This document shows, piece after piece, positions 10,614 to 21,100 of a stretch of 64,000 nucleotides of DNA. The position numbers and the translations under genes are program-made. Source of the DNA: Roseateles oligotrophus (GTDB lineage Bacteria; Pseudomonadota; Gammaproteobacteria; Burkholderiales; Burkholderiaceae_C). Numbering within the stretch: position 1 is the first letter of the stretch; every line of letters starts with the position of its first letter. The stretch lies in the NCBI RefSeq assembly GCF_025717515.1, contig NZ_JAJIRN010000008.1, positions 360,918 through 424,917 of the forward strand, written 5' to 3'. The notes below the pieces were generated by a model that was given only the letters and a program-made list of their open reading frames with translations, made no database searches and was not told the origin of the DNA.

Positions 10614-12053
10614 TCAGTTTCGACCGTAGGTATCTTCAAAACGCACGATGTCGTCCTCGCCCAAATAGGAGCCGGACTGTACCTCGATAATTTCCAGCGG
10701 CACCTTACCCGGATTGGCCAGCCTATGCGTTTGGCCCAGGGGGATATATGTGCTTTGGTTCTCGCTTAACAGGAATACTTTGTCCCCATTGGTGATCTCG
10801 GCGGTGCCGGAAACAACAATCCAATGCTCGGCGCGGTGGTGGTGCATCTGCAGGCTCAGCGTTGCGCCGGGCTTGACCATGATGCGTTTGACCTGGAAGC
10901 GCTCGCCCGAGTCTATGCTGTCGTACCAACCCCAGGGACGGTGGACCTTGCGGTGCAGCGTTTGCTCGCCGCGCTTTTCGGCGTCCAGGCGCGCGACGAT
11001 TTTCTTCACTTCCTGGCTGCGCGCGCGGTCGCTGACCAGAATCGCATCGGGCGTCTCCACTACGACCACATCGCTCAGGCCGACCACGCTGACCAAGCGG
11101 CTGGTCGCATGTACCAAGGTGTTGTGGCTGTCGCTGAAGATCGCGTCGCCGATCGCGGCATTGCCGTCGGCATCCTTGTCCGCCACCTGCCAGACGGCGT
11201 CCCAGGCGCCGAGGTCGTTCCAGCCGGCGTCCAGCGCCAACATGCGCAGCGCAATATCGCTGCCGGGGCATCGTTCCATCACCGCATAGTCGACCGACTC
11301 GGACGGTACGGCCGCGAATTCGACCTTGCCGGGCCGAATGAATTTGGCGTCGACGCTGCGGGCCGCCCAGGCCAGTCGAGTGGCGGCGGCGATGTCGGGG
11401 CGGAAACGCTCCAGCGCCTTCATCCAGACCGAGGCACGCAGCACAAACATGCCGCTGTTCCAGAAGTAACTGCCTTCGGCCACATAACGCTCGGCGGTGG
11501 CGGCGTCAGGTTTTTCCACAAATTGGGCCACGCCCAATCCGGACGCGTCCGCTTCGGTACGGATATAGCCAAAGCCGGTCTCGGCGCGATCGGGCGTGAT
11601 GCCCAGAATCACGATGGCCCCATCGGCCGCCTGACGGATCGCCTGCTGCAGCGCCGCCGTGAAGGCCGGGCCGTCTGCCACGGTCTGATCGGCGGGCGTC
11701 ACCACCAGCACCGGATCGGCGCCGGCTTCCAAGGCATGCAGCGCCGCCAGCGTCAGCGCGGGTGCGGTGTTGCGGCCCATTGGCTCGAGCAGAACGCCGC
11801 TGGTGTCTTGGCCGGTTTCGCGCAGTTGATCGAGCACCAAAAAGCGGTGTTCCTCGTTACCGATGATGGCCGGCCCGGCCAAGGCGATGTCGACCGCGCT
11901 CAGCGCCGCCAGGCGTTCCGCGGCCTGTTGAAACAAGCTGGTATTGCCGGACAGCACGAGGAACTGCTTGGGGAAGCCGGCGCGCGACAGTGGCCAGAGG
12001 CGTGTGCCGCTGCCGCCGGCCATGATGACGGGTTGAACTTGAATCAAAGACAT
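10614..12053 (-). CDS. manC: mannose-1-phosphate guanylyltransferase / mannose-6-phosphate isomerase
   Basis: Bifunctional enzyme supplying GDP-mannose. In its 479 residues the N-terminal two thirds is a nucleotidyltransferase ([14 protein letters not shown] near residue 12, and FVEKPD). The C-terminal third is a cupin phosphomannose isomerase (RPWGWYDS, then the metal-binding QMHHHRAEHW and TYIPLGQTHRL). Length and two-domain order match the AlgA/XanB/CpsB type. In the minus-strand operon it lies 31 bases after galE and 40 before the sugar dehydrogenase. No phosphomannomutase gene is in the window. Confidence 0.95.
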   Translation of the reverse strand: MSLIQVQPVIMAGGSGTRLWPLSRAGFPKQFLVLSGNTSLFQQAAERLAALSAVDIALAGPAIIGNEEHRFLVLDQLRETGQDTSGVLLEPMGRNTAPALTLAALHALEAGADPVLVVTPADQTVADGPAFTAALQQAIRQAADGAIVILGITPDRAETGFGYIRTEADASGLGVAQFVEKPDAATAERYVAEGSYFWNSGMFVLRASVWMKALERFRPDIAAATRLAWAARSVDAKFIRPGKVEFAAVPSESVDYAVMERCPGSDIALRMLALDAGWNDLGAWDAVWQVADKDADGNAAIGDAIFSDSHNTLVHATSRLVSVVGLSDVVVVETPDAILVSDRARSQEVKKIVARLDAEKRGEQTLHRKVHRPWGWYDSIDSGERFQVKRIMVKPGATLSLQMHHHRAEHWIVVSGTAEITNGDKVFLLSENQSTYIPLGQTHRLANPGKVPLEIIEVQSGSYLGEDDIVRFEDTYGRN

Positions 12054-12084
12054 TTCAGGGATCCAGAATTTTGGTGAGAATCAA

Positions 12085-13101
12085 TCAAACAAAGCCTTGC
12101 GGATTCATGCTCTGCCAGCGCCAACTGTCCTCGCACATTTGCTTGATGTCATGGCGAGCTTGCCAACCCAGGCGCTCACGGGCGAGTTGGGGGTCGGCAT
12201 AGCAGGCCGCCACATCGCCGGCACGACGGGGGACGATGTCGTAAGGCACGCTGCGCCCACTGGCCGCCTCATAGGCTTTGACCAGGTCGAGCACGCTATA
12301 GCCCCGGCCGGTGCCGATATTGGCGGTGATCGATTCTTTGCCGTCCAAGAGAAAGCGCAGAGCGGCTACATGCCCTTCGGCGAGGTCGACGACGTGGATG
12401 TAGTCGCGCACACCGGTGCCATCGGGCGTGTCATAGTCATCGCCGAAAACCTGCAGGCGCTCGCGCCGACCGACGGCGACCTGCGCCACATAAGGCATCA
12501 GATTGTTCGGTGTGCCGCGCGGGTCTTCGCCAATCAGGCCGCTGGCATGCGCACCGACCGGATTGAAGTAGCGCAATGCGGCGGTTTGCCAAGCCGGGTC
12601 GGCGGCACCCAGATCGCGCAGAATGGTCTCGCCCATCAGCTTGGTCGCACCATAAGGGTTGACGGCTGAGAGCGCCGCGTCTTCGCGCAAGGGAAGCTTT
12701 TCGGGGACGCCGTAGACCGTGGCGCTGGAGCTGAAGACCATGCGCTTGCAATCAAAGCGGGTCATGGTCTCGCAGATATTGACCAGACCGCCGAGGTTGT
12801 TGCGGTAATAGCTGAGCGGCTGGGAGGTCGATTCACCGACCGCCTTGAAGGCCGCGAAATGAACGACGGCATCGGGGCGATGGCGCTCGAACACGGCGTT
12901 CATCGCGACGGCGTCGCAGACATCGGCACGCTCGAACATTGGTGTTTGCCCGCTGAGCCGCGCCAAACGGTTCAGCACCTCGGGCGAGCTGTTGGAGAAA
13001 TTGTCGACCCCGACCACATCGAAGCCGGCCGCTTGCAGGGCCAACCAGGTGTGTGAGGCGATATAGCCGGCGCCGCCGGTCAGCAAGATGCGTGTAGACA
13101 T
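12085..13101 (-). CDS. galE: UDP-glucose 4-epimerase
   Basis: Interconverts UDP-glucose and UDP-galactose through an NAD-bound keto intermediate. 338 residues, the family norm. TGGAGYIASHT is the NAD loop, GVDNFSNSS follows strand 2, SSSATVYG supplies the catalytic Ser, and YGATKLMGE the Tyr-x3-Lys. DPRGTPNNLMPYVAQVAVGRR is the GalE substrate loop. It is 12 bases from the epsL-like gene in the same operon. Confidence 0.95.
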   Translation of the reverse strand: MSTRILLTGGAGYIASHTWLALQAAGFDVVGVDNFSNSSPEVLNRLARLSGQTPMFERADVCDAVAMNAVFERHRPDAVVHFAAFKAVGESTSQPLSYYRNNLGGLVNICETMTRFDCKRMVFSSSATVYGVPEKLPLREDAALSAVNPYGATKLMGETILRDLGAADPAWQTAALRYFNPVGAHASGLIGEDPRGTPNNLMPYVAQVAVGRRERLQVFGDDYDTPDGTGVRDYIHVVDLAEGHVAALRFLLDGKESITANIGTGRGYSVLDLVKAYEAASGRSVPYDIVPRRAGDVAACYADPQLARERLGWQARHDIKQMCEDSWRWQSMNPQGFV

Positions 13102-13113
13102 GGGCTGTGAGCT

Positions 13114-14349
13114 TCAGTACAGCAGAATTTGACCGTAACAGCCGTAGCTGTTGGCGTCGTAGGCGTAGATTTCTTGCGAGCTGCTGCGTGAGGACTTGTT
13201 GAATTGGCAACCCATGGTGATGCCGCGCGAGTACTGCCAGCGAGCGCCCAGGTTGAATGCATTGTCGCGATCGTAATCTTCGGAATGATTGCCGGCGGTG
13301 TCATAGACACGGCGGCTCTTGGCGGTGCTGAGGCCACCGGTCAGGAACACCTTGCCGGTCAGCTCGTAAGTCGCATTGACTTGCAAGCCATTGGTAATCC
13401 GGTCTTGCTCGGAGCTGGTATTGGCATTGCTGAACGAAGATTCCAGGCCGGTATCGCGGCTGAGGCTGCTGGAAATGTTCCATTTTGCGGTGGGTTGCCA
13501 GCCCCAGGTGATCTGGCCGGTCAGGCCGGAGAAGTCGTTGGCAACGCCTTGCTTGACCTTGGATCGACCGGTACTGATGCGGCCTTCAATGGTGCTAGCA
13601 CCGCTGGCGACCCAGCGGCTGGTGAAGTCAAGGTCCTTGCGCTCGAACTCGCGTGCGGCGACGGGAATTGAAATCGGCTGCGGCAAGCCAGGGATGGTGA
13701 AAGTCCGCACATAGGCCGGGTATTTGTCATTGGTGGCGCGGCCGGCAACGCCGAAGCGCAAATCGGTGCTCGGTTGATAGACGACGCCGAGCGAATAGCG
13801 ATTCTGATCAAACTCGAACTGAGTATATTCATCGGCACTGAAGCGCCTGGTCCGGTGGCCGGCGCCGACCTCGAGCGAGTATTTCGTGACCAAACCAAGC
13901 CGAACCACACCATTCAAATTGTTGTTGTTCTCGGTGTTTTTCTTGCGCAGCGCGAGCTCGGTGCGCTCCGTATAGGTGCTCAGCGCTTGACTATTGTCGA
14001 CACTGATGGTGCCGGACAGGCGCTCCAGGGTCGACCAATCCAGGCCACCCTTGGCCGTGTAGCCGACGTTATTGAGATCGGTGTTCTTGCTATAGCGATT
14101 GGTGTTGACGTTGATGTCGGCATAGACCCGCTGGCGGCCTATCGGTTGGTTGATGCCGGCCAACAAACTGGCGGTGGCGACGGTGTCGTCGTTCGGGCTG
14201 AAGACCGAGCGGTAGATATTGGAAACCCGGTTGAAGCCCAGCGAGCCGCCATAGTAGTAGGGGTTGGACTCGGCCCAGACCGGCGTGGCGCTGGCCCATG
14301 CGAGCAGGCAGACCGAGGTCAGTAACAATCGTCGTTGCGCGTGCGGCAT
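13114..14349 (-). CDS. epsL: EpsL-like outer-membrane beta-barrel of the exopolysaccharide locus
   Basis: A 411-residue secreted protein. A Sec signal peptide of about 26 residues (basic start, hydrophobic core, cleavage after TPVWA) is followed by alternating polar/hydrophobic strands with many aromatic girdle residues. This is typical of an outer-membrane beta-barrel, and the final residue is an aromatic Tyr. It matches the EpsL family that accompanies exosortase-B and PEP-CTERM polysaccharide loci and is proposed to export polysaccharide. The ATG at 14349 is chosen over the TTG at 14379 because AGGA lies 5 bases upstream and the signal peptide begins there. It lies between galE and the initiating transferase. 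Confidence 0.85.
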   Translation of the reverse strand: MPHAQRRLLLTSVCLLAWASATPVWAESNPYYYGGSLGFNRVSNIYRSVFSPNDDTVATASLLAGINQPIGRQRVYADINVNTNRYSKNTDLNNVGYTAKGGLDWSTLERLSGTISVDNSQALSTYTERTELALRKKNTENNNNLNGVVRLGLVTKYSLEVGAGHRTRRFSADEYTQFEFDQNRYSLGVVYQPSTDLRFGVAGRATNDKYPAYVRTFTIPGLPQPISIPVAAREFERKDLDFTSRWVASGASTIEGRISTGRSKVKQGVANDFSGLTGQITWGWQPTAKWNISSSLSRDTGLESSFSNANTSSEQDRITNGLQVNATYELTGKVFLTGGLSTAKSRRVYDTAGNHSEDYDRDNAFNLGARWQYSRGITMGCQFNKSSRSSSQEIYAYDANSYGCYGQILLY

Positions 14350-14409
14350 GAATGTCCTAGAGAAAATTGGGTTCGGCAAAATTAGATAGATCCACTGGCG
14401 CGATGGCGT

Positions 14410-15801
14410 TCAATATGCGTTGCGATCAAACAGCATCAAACGGGCGGTGCGCGCAATGATTTGCAGGTCCAGACCCAGCGACCAGTTGCGCAGATATTCC
14501 AGATCATATTCAACCCGAGCTTCCATTTTATCGATGGTGTCGGTTTCGCCGCGCAGACCATTGACCTGGGCCCAACCTGTAATGCCTGGTTTGACTTTGT
14601 GCCGGACCATATAGGCCTTGATCAGCTTGCGATACTCCTCGTTATGCGCGACGGCATGCGGGCGCGGGCCAACGATGCTCATGCGGCCCTGCAGCACATT
14701 GATGAATTGAGGCAATTCATCCAGCGAGGTGCGTCGAATGAAGGCTCCGAATTTGGTGATGCGCGGGTCTTCTTTGGTCGCCTGCTTGACGACTTGCCCA
14801 TTGTCTTGCGCACTCATCGAGCGAAATTTGTAAACGATGATTTCTTCGCCGTCCAGGCCGTTTCGGCGCTGTTTGAAGATGATGGGGCCGGGCGAACTTT
14901 GCTTCACGCCAATCGCCACCGCCAACAAAATCGGTGAAATCAGCACCAAGATCAAACTGGCCAGCACAATATCGCTGATACGTTTGACCAACTCATTGGT
15001 GCCGGTGAACGGGGTCTCGCAAATGCCCACGACCGGCACGCCATTCATGTCTTGCAGGCGACCCTGAATAATGCTGATGCCAAACACATCGGGCACAAAA
15101 AACAGCGACGCCGTGGTGCCTTGAACCTGCTCCAGCAATTGCACGATGCGGGGTTGCGAGCCCAGCGGCAGGGTGATATAGACCTCGCGAATGCTGTGCG
15201 TGCGCACATACTCACTCAACTCGCTGAGTCGGCCCAGCAATTTGTTGCGCGAGTCCTCGTGCAGGCGGTCATCTTGTCTGTCTTCGAAGTAGCCGAGGAA
15301 GTCGATGCCTTGATCGGCTCCCGCGTTCAGCGCCCGTGCCACTTTGGCGCCAAGTGGGCCGGCCCCGACGATGACGGCGCCGCGGCGTGCACCGCGAGTG
15401 CGCCTCGCGCGCTCCCAGCGGCCGCCTTGGATGGCAATAACTTGCAGGATAGGCGTCAGACCGGCCCACCAATACAGGACCTCGTTTTCGAAGTAGCCCA
15501 TGCTGTTGGTGGCGTATCCGCACAGGGCAAGAATTACCAGCAGGGCCAGCCAAGAACTCAGCACATCAACGACGGCGCTGATGCTGCTGCTACCGGAGAA
15601 GCGGTTGCGCCCAGGGAAGGTCAGGGCGAATACCAGCAAGCACAGCGTCAGTCCGGACCTGAGAATCGGCTCGCCAAAATAGGCGCTCACAGCCAAAAAA
15701 CACAGCACGATGATGCTGGGCTCCATGAAGGCGGCAATCAAGGACTCAACCGACTGCGGCGCGCTGTAGAACGTTCTCTTGTAACTTCGGTCCTCGAACA
15801 T
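14410..15801 (-). CDS. undecaprenyl-phosphate glucose/galactose phosphotransferase
   Basis: Polyisoprenyl-phosphate hexose-1-phosphate transferase that loads the first sugar of the repeat unit on undecaprenyl phosphate in the inner membrane. 463 residues. Four to five membrane segments lie in residues ~25-130, a Rossmann-like CoA-binding-3 domain follows (VIVGAGPLGAKVARAL), then a hydrophobic segment and the bacterial sugar-transferase domain (FKQRRNGLDGEEIIVYKFRSM, RRTSLDELPQFINVLQGRMSIVGPRP, KVKPGITGWAQVNGLRGET). The ATG at 15801 has GGGAG 4 bases upstream, better than the ATG at 15816. First gene of the ~10-kb minus-strand operon. Whether glucose or galactose is used is not determinable. 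Confidence 0.92.
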   Translation of the reverse strand: MFEDRSYKRTFYSAPQSVESLIAAFMEPSIIVLCFLAVSAYFGEPILRSGLTLCLLVFALTFPGRNRFSGSSSISAVVDVLSSWLALLVILALCGYATNSMGYFENEVLYWWAGLTPILQVIAIQGGRWERARRTRGARRGAVIVGAGPLGAKVARALNAGADQGIDFLGYFEDRQDDRLHEDSRNKLLGRLSELSEYVRTHSIREVYITLPLGSQPRIVQLLEQVQGTTASLFFVPDVFGISIIQGRLQDMNGVPVVGICETPFTGTNELVKRISDIVLASLILVLISPILLAVAIGVKQSSPGPIIFKQRRNGLDGEEIIVYKFRSMSAQDNGQVVKQATKEDPRITKFGAFIRRTSLDELPQFINVLQGRMSIVGPRPHAVAHNEEYRKLIKAYMVRHKVKPGITGWAQVNGLRGETDTIDKMEARVEYDLEYLRNWSLGLDLQIIARTARLMLFDRNAY

Positions 15802-16001
15802 CGATCTCCCTCGCATCCTTGCTGCCGGATTGGCTTCACGCTTATTAGTGCGGCTTGACCAAGGCGCTCTTGGCCGAACCTGCCATCCCGCATTCTCACG
15901 GGGCGGTCAATTGGGGTTGGATTCTCGCTCAGATTGAGCACGCTTTCGCCGCGTTGCACCCGTTAGGGCGGCGGCGGCTTGCGACTGCCTACAATCTGCC
16001 C
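15802..16001. promoter_or_regulatory. divergent promoter region, EPS operon / ubiJ-ubiB
   Basis: This 200-base interval separates the first gene of the leftward polysaccharide operon from rightward ubiJ, so promoters for both must lie in or near it. No convincing -35/-10 pair or operator is visible. The ubiJ frame is open through part of it, so the ubiJ start could lie further upstream. Confidence 0.4.
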
Positions 16002-16526
16002 ATGCTGAAACATTGGATGAGCCTGGCGACGCCAGCCGCGCAGGATCGCATGATCCTGTTACTGAATCATGTCCTGACCCGTGAATCCCACGCAATGGCG
16101 CGTTTGCTGCCATTTGCGGGCCGGGCTGTTGTTTTGCATCTGCAGAATTGGCCGACGCTGCTGCCGGCCGCGCCAGACTTGGCTCTGGCCGTGACCCCTG
16201 CCGGTCTGTTCGAGCGTCAGGACATGCCCGACCTGGCCGCGTCGCTGCGCATCGAGTTGGACGCCGCCAACCCAGCATTGCTCGCCTTGGGCGCGCTATT
16301 GGGTGAGCGACCCAGCGTGTCGGTGCAGGGCGATGCGGCTTTTGCCGGTGAGATCAGTTGGCTGATGGAGAACCTGCGCTGGGACATCGAGGATGACTTG
16401 GCGGGGCTGGTTGGCCCGGCTGCCGCCCATCAACTCTCGACCTGGGGGCGGGCCGCCACTACGGCGGTCGCCGCCTTGGCGCGCGGCGCTTCGGCCTTCA
16501 AGCCGGCCGGGCGCAGCGGCGCATGA
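16002..16526 (+). CDS. ubiJ: ubiquinone biosynthesis accessory factor UbiJ (SCP2 domain)
   Basis: A 174-residue SCP2-like protein that binds polyprenylated ubiquinone intermediates and scaffolds the Ubi hydroxylase/methylase complex. The N-terminus [17 protein letters not shown] and the following SCP2 sheet resemble UbiJ, and the C-terminus is a charged helix followed by an Ala-rich tail. The frame is open 49 codons further up. The ATG at 16002 was chosen because family proteins start just before the LLNHVL motif. It overlaps ubiB by 4 bases, the usual ubiJ-ubiB coupling in proteobacteria; ubiE is not adjacent here. Confidence 0.85.
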   Translation: MLKHWMSLATPAAQDRMILLLNHVLTRESHAMARLLPFAGRAVVLHLQNWPTLLPAAPDLALAVTPAGLFERQDMPDLAASLRIELDAANPALLALGALLGERPSVSVQGDAAFAGEISWLMENLRWDIEDDLAGLVGPAAAHQLSTWGRAATTAVAALARGASAFKPAGRSGA

Positions 16527-18079
16527 GGTACTTCGCGCGCCTGTTCGTCATTGTCTGGACAATTCTGCGCTTTGGCCTGGATGAGCTGGCGCTGTCGGGT
16601 TTTCGGCGCAAACGCTTCCGTTTGCTGCGTCGGACCATCTCGCTGGGTCGCAGCTGGGAGCAGCCGCGCGGCGTTCGCCTGCGCTTGGCACTTGAGCATC
16701 TGGGCCCGATTTTTGTCAAGTTCGGCCAGGTCCTGTCGACCCGGCGCGATCTGGTGCCCGAGGACATGGTCGAGGAGTTGTCCAAGCTGCAAGACCGGGT
16801 GCCGCCGTTCCCGGCCGCCGAGTCGCGCGCCTTGGTCGAGAAGGCTTTTGGCCGACCGGTTGAAGAGCTGTTCGGCAGCTTCGAGGCCGAGCCGGTCGCC
16901 AGCGCCTCGATCGCGCAAGTGCATTTCGCCACACTCAAAGACGGCCGCGAGGTCGCGGTCAAGGTCTTGCGCCCCGGCATGCTGGACACCATCGACGACG
17001 ATCTGGCCTTGCTGCGCACGATTGCGGTCTGGATCGAGCGCCTGTCGGCCGATGGCCGGCGCCTGAAGCCGCGTGAGGTGGTGGCCGAGTTCAGCACCTA
17101 TCTGCATGACGAGCTGGATCTGGTGCGCGAGGCCGCCAATGCGGCGCAGCTGCGGCGCAATATGAGCGGGTTGGACCTGGTCATGGTGCCCGAGATGATG
17201 TGGGATATGTGCAGCTCCGACGTGATCGTGATGGAGCGCATGCATGGCGTGCCGATCTCGCAGCTGGAGCGGCTCAAGGATGCCGGCATCGACATCCCCA
17301 AGCTGGCTCGCGACGGCGTGACGATCTTCTTCACGCAAGTCTTTCGCGACGGTTTTTTTCACGCCGATATGCACCCCGGCAATATCCAGGTCAGCCTGAA
17401 TCCGGCCACCTTCGGACGCTATATCGCGCTCGACTTCGGCATCATCGGTACGCTGACCGAGGTCGATAAAGAGTATCTGGCGCAGAATTTCATTGCCTTC
17501 TTCCAGCGCGACTACAAGCGAGTGGCCGAGTTGCATATTGCTTCGGGCTGGGTACCGGCGGGCACGCGGGTCGATGAGTTGGAGAGCGCGGTGCGGGCGG
17601 TTTGTGAGCCGCATTTTGATCGGCCCTTGAAGGATATTTCGCTCGGCCAGGTCTTGATGCGTTTGTTTCAGACCTCGCGCCGTTTCAATGTCGAAATCCA
17701 GCCGCAACTGGTCTTGCTGCAAAAGACGCTGCTCAATATCGAAGGCTTGGGCCGTCAACTCGACCCCGAGTTGGACCTGTGGGCCACCGCCAAGCCATTT
17801 TTGGAGCGCTGGATGAACGAGCAGGTCGGTTGGCGCGCCTTGCTCAATCAGATCAAGAAGGAAGCACCGCGCTACGCCCAGCTCTTCCCCGAGTTGCCGC
17901 GCCTGCTGCACGATGCCTTGAAGCGCCAAGCTTCGCCCCAGGACGCCCGCGCCTTGGAGGCCTTGGTGCTGGAACAGCGGCGCACCAACGGCCTGTTGCG
18001 GGCCTTGCTTTACGGCGCGATCGGTTTTTCCATGGGCTTGCTTGCGACCCACATGCTGTTGCGGCTGAATATTTTTTGA
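16523..18079 (+). CDS. ubiB: ubiquinone biosynthesis atypical kinase/ATPase UbiB
   Basis: 518-residue member of the ABC1/ADCK protein-kinase-like family required for ubiquinone production at the inner membrane. Present are the KFGQ motif ([14 protein letters not shown]), the Ala-rich loop replacing the Gly-rich loop ([11 protein letters not shown]), the VAVKVLRPG lysine strand, HADMHPGNI and the metal-binding ALDFGIIG. A hydrophobic C-terminal segment (residues ~490-515) anchors it to the membrane. Length is normal. Translationally coupled to ubiJ. Confidence 0.96.
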   Translation: MRYFARLFVIVWTILRFGLDELALSGFRRKRFRLLRRTISLGRSWEQPRGVRLRLALEHLGPIFVKFGQVLSTRRDLVPEDMVEELSKLQDRVPPFPAAESRALVEKAFGRPVEELFGSFEAEPVASASIAQVHFATLKDGREVAVKVLRPGMLDTIDDDLALLRTIAVWIERLSADGRRLKPREVVAEFSTYLHDELDLVREAANAAQLRRNMSGLDLVMVPEMMWDMCSSDVIVMERMHGVPISQLERLKDAGIDIPKLARDGVTIFFTQVFRDGFFHADMHPGNIQVSLNPATFGRYIALDFGIIGTLTEVDKEYLAQNFIAFFQRDYKRVAELHIASGWVPAGTRVDELESAVRAVCEPHFDRPLKDISLGQVLMRLFQTSRRFNVEIQPQLVLLQKTLLNIEGLGRQLDPELDLWATAKPFLERWMNEQVGWRALLNQIKKEAPRYAQLFPELPRLLHDALKRQASPQDARALEALVLEQRRTNGLLRALLYGAIGFSMGLLATHMLLRLNIF

Positions 18080-18146
18080 CGCATTTGTTTTTGGCGGGGC
18101 GCAGCTCCGTATAGGCGCGCGACAGGATTTCGCATAGGCTCTGCCC

Positions 18147-21100
18147 ATGCCCTGGATCAAAGATTTCCTGCTTTGCTGCAGCATCGCCTTGTCGCTGCTG
18201 CCGCTTGCATGGGCGGGCTCTGGCTTGCAGAGCCTGCGCTTCGAGCATCTCGGACCCGCGCAAATGGGTCAGCATTCGATAATGCTGAGCGCGGTGCAGG
18301 ATTCGCAGGGCGTGATGTGGTTGGGCACCGATGACGGCCTGCTGCGCTATGACGGCCGACGCGGCCGCCTGTTCAGCCCCAGCCCAACCGATCCGCATTC
18401 GCTCAGCCATCCCGATGTGCATAGCCAGCTTCTGCTGGGGGCCGACAAGCTCTTGCTGGGCACCGGCGGAGGCCTGGATGAATTCGATCTATTGACAGAA
18501 ACGGTGCGCCGCATCGGCTTGCCCGGAGAGCGCCGAGTGCCGATCAGCCGCCGGGTGGCGGGCCTGGCGCCCGCCGGCGCGCATCAGGTTTGGGTGCAAA
18601 CGCCGCTCGACTTGTTGCGCTATGACACCGAGCGGCGCAGCTTCAGCACGGTCGAAATTCCTGATCTGAGCCCTTGGTCGCCTGGGCGGCCCTTGCGTTT
18701 GTCGGGCTTGAGCTCCGACGGGCAGGGCGGCGTCTGGTTGGTGGCCGGGCATGAATTGATCCACCTCGACCGGGAACAAAAGCTGCAGCAGCGCTGGCCG
18801 CTGAATACTTCGCAGCACCCCGACCCCTATATCCGGCACATGGTGCTGGATGGGCAGGGCGGCGCTTGGATCGGGGTCCAGGGTGGCTTGCAAGTGATTG
18901 ACACCTTGAGCGGGCGCCAGCTTGATCTGCCGCAGCGCCTGGGTCTACCCAAGACGCCCTTGCATGCGGTGCTGCGGGATGCGCAGGGCTCGATCTGGCT
19001 TGGCTTCGGTGCCCATGGGCTATGGCGCTGGCGCCCCGGCAGCGCGGCAGCCGAGCAACACAGCCATCACCCGGCCGTGCCCGAAAGCCTCAGCAGCCCC
19101 AGTGTGTCGGGCTTGTTTCAGGACCGCAGCGGGGTCTTGTGGGTGGGCAGCTTCGACGGCAAGTTGTCCCTGGTGGATCTGAACTCGGGCGGCTTTCGCA
19201 ATTACTTGTCGGTGGTCGGTGACGCGAGCAGTTTGTCGAATGAAACCGTGATGGCGGTGCAGCCCGCCGGCCCCGAACATGTTTGGGCGGCCACCTATGG
19301 CGGTGGGCTCAATCGGCTGCATTTGGCCAGCGGCCGGGCCGAACAATTCCCGCTCGACACCCTGCCCATGCCCTATCAAAAAGCCTTGCTGTTGCAGCCG
19401 GGGCGCGGGCTTTGGGTGGGCGGCGACAGCGGCTTGTTTCTGCTTGACCCGGACAGCGGGCAGGTGCGCCGCATCGCCCTCGGTGAAACCCTGGGCGGCG
19501 GCATCTCGATCGCGTCAATTGCGCTGGATGCCCAAGGCGATGTTTGGGCTGGCAGTGCGGGCGGCGTCTATCGCATCCGGCCCGATGGCCAGTTGACGCG
19601 CTTCAGGCGCAAGACCGGCGATCCCTTGGCGCTCAGCAACGAGGTGGTGGACAGTATTTTGGTCGCGCGCGATGGCCGACTCTGGCTCGGCACCAAGGGC
19701 GGCCTGCAACTCTGGGATGCGCAGGCGCAGGGCTTCACGCAGCCGGTCTTGCCCAGTGTTGACTTGGCCAAGCCCGCTGACTTGATCATCAAACACCTGC
19801 GCCAAGATGCGCAAGGCCGTATCTGGGTCGGCTCGCAGCTGGGCTTGTTCGAATTGCTGCCGGTGCCGGATCAAAAAGATCGCTGGCAGCTGAAATCATG
19901 GCGTGGTTTGGCCGGCATGCCTGCGGGCAGCATTTATGGGCTTGAGAATGCACTGGATGGGGCGCTTTGGTTTGCGTCGGAGCGCGGACTTTGTCGCCTG
20001 GACACCGAGCGCAAGACCCTGCGCAACTACCCCTCGGCCAGTGGCCCTTTCAATTGGACCTATTCGCTCGGCGGCAGTGCGGTGAGTGCCGACGGTCGAA
20101 TGTTCTATGGTGGGGCGGGCCTGCTGCAATTCAGCCCCGAGGGTTTGCGGGACAACCTGGTCGCGCCGCCCTTGGTGCTGGCCGACATTCGCGTCTTCAA
20201 CCGCTCTTTGGTGGACCCCCTCGCGCAGCTTGATCCGACTCGGACTCGGTCAAGCAGCCCCAGTGAGGCCGCCAGCAGTTTGGGTGCGCTGGGCGTGCAG
20301 GGGCCCTTGGCGCTGGCCCGGGCGATTCGGTTGACGCAGCACGAGGCGATGGTCAGCTTCGATTTGCGGGCGATGCACTATTACAGCCCGAGCTTGAGTC
20401 ACTACGCCTGGCGGCTGGAGGGTTTTGATGCCGACTGGATCGCCGGGCCGCCGGGGGAGGGCTTGGCAACCTATACCAACCTGGACCCCGGCCGCTACCG
20501 GCTGCTGGCCAAGGCCGCCAACCCGGACGGTGCCTGGGGCGAACCCCGGCAGATGCTGGAGATCGAGGTCTTGCCGCCTTGGTGGCGCAGCCTGTGGTTT
20601 CGGGTTGCACTGGCGGTGAGTTTGGCGCTGAGCGTGGCTGCGGCCTGGCATTGGCGCCTGCGCGCGTTGAAGCTTGAGCAAGAACGTTTGGAGGCCAAAG
20701 TGGCTCGGCGTACCGCGCAGGTGCAGTCGCAGCGTCAGCAAATTGCCACGCTGAGCGAGATTGGCCGCGAGTTGACTGCCTCCTTGGACGCCGCCGCCAT
20801 TCAGGCCACGCTTCACCGCCATGTCGAGGCCTTGATGCCGGCCAATGTCTTCGGACTCGGGATCTTGAACCGGGCCGAGGGCTTCATCGCCTTTGACTTT
20901 GTCATCGACCACGGCCAAGCCCTGAAGCCCTACCGGCGCAGCTTGGATGCGGCGGAGCAACCGGCGGCGCTGTGCGTCATGACGGGTGAGCCCCAGTTGA
21001 TCCGGGAGTTCATGCACGACAACCGAGCGGTCGATGCGGGCCAACGCACGCCCGGTGCCAGCTCGCAAATGTTGACGCTGCAGAGCGGGGCCGAGCCGAC

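Noticed and set aside
16430..18184. Long minus-strand frame (584 codons) across ubiB
   Set aside because: It is antisense to the clearly identified ubiB, has biased Gln/His/Arg composition typical of shadow frames in GC-rich DNA and no recognisable domain.
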